From Theocolax elegans (lineage: Eukaryota; Arthropoda; Insecta; Hymenoptera; Cerocephalidae): a stretch of 64,000 nucleotides of DNA. The notes beneath the pieces were generated by a model. The model saw only the letters and a program-made list of their open reading frames with translations, had not been told where the DNA came from and ran no database searches. Below are positions 60,550 through 64,000 of the stretch, piece after piece. The position numbers and the translations under genes were made by a program. The stretch spans positions 85,377,580 through 85,441,579 of the forward strand of contig CM047425.1 in NCBI GenBank assembly GCA_026168455.1, written 5' to 3'. How positions within the stretch are numbered: the stretch's first letter is position 1; each line of letters starts with the position of its first letter.

Positions 60550-63500
60550 ATGAATTGGAACGGCCTATGGGTCCTGCAGCAGTTACTCGATAGTATAGAA
60601 CCGTATGAACGTTTATCGAACAGAGTTTTGATCCACGGCACGCGATATTTCGAAGAGAAATATATTTTCGCCAATTCACTCCGATCTATATAGGCTTAAC
60701 AATACATTTTTATGGTCAATGTTATATTTCAATTTTTACACGCATGTACAGCCACTTTTATTTTTCAGGTAAATGTTTGACTATCCCGTTATATAGTTTT
60801 ATATATAGAATCAATTTTATTCTATATATTGCATTGTAACTTTTGTTCGATTTTTTTTTTATAGTTTATACGTGTTTGTAAGTATTAAATATTTAGTATA
60901 TTATTTAAAATTTATTAAAAATGTGCGAATTTCGTATTCAAAATTGACAGAGTAGAATGGTAATTTAGTTATACAAACTGAATATAGATATGCAGCATAC
61001 CTAACTAGATACATTCTGAGTAGAGTAAGGCGAGGTCTTTCTTTTCTATATGTACATAACCGCTCACTGTGTACTTGAACTTCTCACTTTAAACCTTGCC
61101 AATTTGAATTTTTATGCTTTTCTAATTAATTTATTCGTAAATTAATAATATTAAGCAAATAATAATTTTAACGAGTTGTATACATTTTGAATATCTCGAT
61201 TTGCTCATTGTTTTTATAGGAAAATTAAATATTTTACGTTCGGTATAATAGAATCGAAGAAATATGAATGATTATAAGATAATAAATTATCTAGAGTTCA
61301 CGATGAAGTGAAATTTTTTTAGGACCAAATAATAAAAGTTTAAAAAGGAAATTGGCATTCGAAGGTTGCGTCGAACTCATATTTTACAAAGTCTCGAGGT
61401 TTTACAAATGCATCAAAATTTAAAGTAATAAAAGCCTTTCATTTTTATACCGACGTCACATTTTTAAAACGATAAATCATGTAAGTAAAGTTAACGACTG
61501 CTATCCGTTTTTAAATCATAAATTTTACAATATATCTAATACATTTATATCTAGTAAAATCTATATAGTAGAATGAAATAATAAAAATGTGCAGCAACAT
61601 TAAATAAAAGAAATAATCGAGCGTACGAGTCACACAGTTGTAAAGAATCGTAAAAAATAGGCTATATACAGAATTTCGTAAGAGCAATCTGCACGGTAAA
61701 ATCAAAGAAAACGACTGGTGGAAAAGTTGGAAAATAAATATTGGAAATCCCGCAAATAAAAAAAATGTGCAGATCGCTGGAATCTCTTTTAAACGCGGTT
61801 GCAAGTGCACTCGCACTCGCGCGAGCAGAGACCGTGCGATGGAATGTCCCATATGCGATAGAGCCGCGAGAGTAGCGATCGGCGGCCGACTCGTACCAAC
61901 CCGTGACTACTTCCACTTTTAGCGCTCTCTCGGCCACGCGCCTCTGGCTTAGTCTACAATCGCCGTGCCGCTGGTTTAACAAATATACCTATACCAATTC
62001 GGCTAAAAATTATACTTAATTAATTGCACTCTGTTCATTTACAAATAATATAATTTTTCAATCTGAGTGCTTATAATTGTATACAGAAAAAGATTTTATA
62101 TATTTAATTCCTTTGAATAACTACTACAGACTTACTGTATAATTAAGAAAATATTTATTTTAAATTTATGTAGGAACGTGTTACTAACTTTTGTTTAAAT
62201 TATTACATTATGTAGGTGTAACTAATTGAAAGAATTGTAACAAACACTAATAAGGATTAATAATGGGCAACGTTTATAAATTAATTAAGAGAACGTAGTA
62301 TTTTATGGTGTAGAGGGTTATTAAATACAAATGTAACATTTCGTTATCATATTTTAAAATGCGCAACAACTGCGTGAAATCTAAGACGAAAGCACAACTG
62401 CAAACAGAGCTTGAAGATACGCGCGCGTGAGCACGAATGTCGAAAGTTCCGTGTGTACATTCAGAAATTTTTGTTTTCCTTTTGATCTCTCGGATCGGGT
62501 ATATCGTATACATATCGACACCAGGCATTTGTACGATGACCGAATTTTCGATAAACGACAATCAGTGTAATAATAGCCGGTACATTCGTTAATTCTTCTG
62601 TTTTTATTTGTAACTGCAATGCGTTAGTCGCGACAAATGGCATGTACCGTTGGACGTCAAAATTTTCGAGAGTGTTTATTTTAGCGCCACTGTGTACACA
62701 TACACGACGTACACCGATACGTCAAAAACTAGCTATCACCTATTTTGAGCGTTAGGTATACACACTTCGTAACCAATATTCAAATTTACGCTTCTACAAG
62801 TGTCGAAACAATCAAATGTCGTTCTTTTTTTTAGGTAATAAATATCGTTGAACTGGTGATGCGATTGTTCACATTGATACACTAGACTCTTTTTTTCATG
62901 AAAAATGCGACTACACTCTTTCATGTTTCATTTATATACAAAATGAGTAGGAAATGAGTAAACGAACGACGAGATACTTAATCTTTTACGTATACACAAG
63001 CTATTATACAGATTATAATGCAAACTTTTGCACGTTCAGATACGTGTGAACAATGCTCGCGTGAGAAACTTTCAAGAATTAAATAGCGTTTTTTCAAGAG
63101 GTACGTGTGTCATCGGTTTCTCTTTAGATGACTTTTAAAATTATTTGTAAACGAAAAATTATACGTAGCTAAGTTTTAAGAGAAGTCACAATGACATACA
63201 CATGGAATATACATTAATAAGTTTATTACCTATAGGTTATATACTAAATTTTGCTTTTGTGTAAACATTTTGGTTAATCGGGAATGAACCATATTGCAGT
63301 GCATCCAGGACAAATTCCTTCGTGCATGCCGATATAAAATATAGATGCTTAATTATTAAATTATTTATTGTGTACGCAATTTAATAACTAGTGTAACGTC
63401 AATCAGAATGATGTTTTAACAGTTAATTTAATACTTCAAATAACATCTGTCAATGTGAAAAATGCAATTAGCAGAATAATCTAAAAAGAACTATTACACT

Positions 63501-63730
63501 TTTCCGTCTAAACAGTTTGATAAACATTACCTAAGAAAGCTGTGTTTTAGGAAGCTGTTATAACGCACTGTCTAATTAATGTTAACACTGTACCTCCTTG
63601 GATCCTTGCACAATTTCCATAAAAATGATATTCGTGTAAACAATTTTGGAAGCTCTATCATAAGATTTAACTGGAATTTAAAGATCTACGGAGCGCATTG
63701 TTACAGAGTGAAAAATAGGAGATAAATAAG
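60550..63730. other. Non-coding DNA with small CpG-richer patches
   Basis: AT-rich apart from two GC-richer patches, about 61790-61980 and 62350-62710. No coding exon recognised on either strand. Confidence 0.45.
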
Positions 63731-63739
63731 AAAAAGTGA

Positions 63740-64000
63740 CACAGTACCCGTTAGCCGTTCGAGTCTCCAAGTGGTAAAAGAAATCCCAAAGGATAAGCGA
63801 TATCTCAGTAAAGCGTCGTCCTCATGACGCCTCCAAATTCACTCGAGTGATGAACGTTCACTTGGCACAAGAAACACACGCGCGTCCTGTTGATTCGACG
63901 CGGGAGAGCGAAAGAGAAAGAACGAAAAAAAAAATATGATTGAAGAGAGACGCCGCGAAGATCCTCTACCGAGAGTCAGACGGCGACTGAATATGCCAGA
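63740..64000 (-). promoter_or_regulatory. Promoter-like GC-rich block at the window edge
   Basis: GC- and CpG-rich DNA with GAGA-type tracts (GGGAGAGCGAAAGAGAAAG). On the minus strand it has a TTCAGTCG sequence matching the arthropod TCAGT initiator (about 63984-63992). It could be the promoter and first non-coding exon of the Rabin8 gene, which would then have a 5' intron of about 19 kb, or belong to a gene beyond the window. No coding start is supported. Confidence 0.3.

Noticed and set aside
60208..60679. Overlapping minus-strand frames over the TA/TACA repeats
   Set aside because: Tyr/Ile/Thr-repeat peptides produced by simple sequence; no domain.

Overview
The window is eukaryotic, AT-rich, intron-dense nuclear DNA from an arthropod, almost certainly an insect. 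A hymenopteran would fit, but the sequence does not prove the order. The evidence is the set of conserved animal genes split by short GT..AG introns, the insect-type aldehyde oxidase, and the many foldback and LINE elements. I assembled three protein-coding genes exon by exon. In each, all exon phases close into one uninterrupted reading frame.

Layout. 1-3758 (+) is the 3' part of the ATRX/XNP chromatin remodeller, from the helicase 'LTGTPLQNN' motif to the stop, with two possible C-termini. 3759-9000 is non-coding and carries a 0.9 kb foldback element, a pair of direct repeats with terminal inverted repeats, and a short inverted-repeat element. 9029-15790 is a retroelement cluster. It holds one 5'-truncated non-LTR retrotransposon with an intact reverse transcriptase frame, two decayed relatives, a GC-rich block that looks like the 3' end of another LINE on the minus strand, and a 389-bp near-perfect palindrome. 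Each palindrome arm carries a hammerhead-ribozyme-like, Penelope-type motif.

16269-29847 (-) is a complete aldehyde oxidase gene: 24 coding exons and 1280 residues, with both 2Fe-2S clusters, the FAD domain and the molybdenum domain including the catalytic Glu. Its introns hold at least five different inverted-repeat elements, two of them with clear TA target duplications, plus two copies of one dispersed repeat. 33271-44256 (-) is a complete Rabin8/RAB3IP-type Sec2-domain Rab guanine-nucleotide exchange factor (8 coding exons, 588 residues). Its 5' untranslated exon(s) lie upstream, beyond 44280.

44300-64000 has no coding exon I can support. It is AT-rich DNA punctuated by short CpG-richer blocks and ends in a promoter-like GC-rich block, and probably holds 5' non-coding exons and control DNA of the Rabin8 gene or of a neighbour. 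The three host genes act in unrelated processes: heterochromatin and histone H3.3 remodelling, aldehyde oxidation, and activation of Rab8/Rab3-type GTPases in secretion and ciliary traffic. They show no operon-like relation. I found no tRNA, rRNA, CRISPR or recognisable miRNA.
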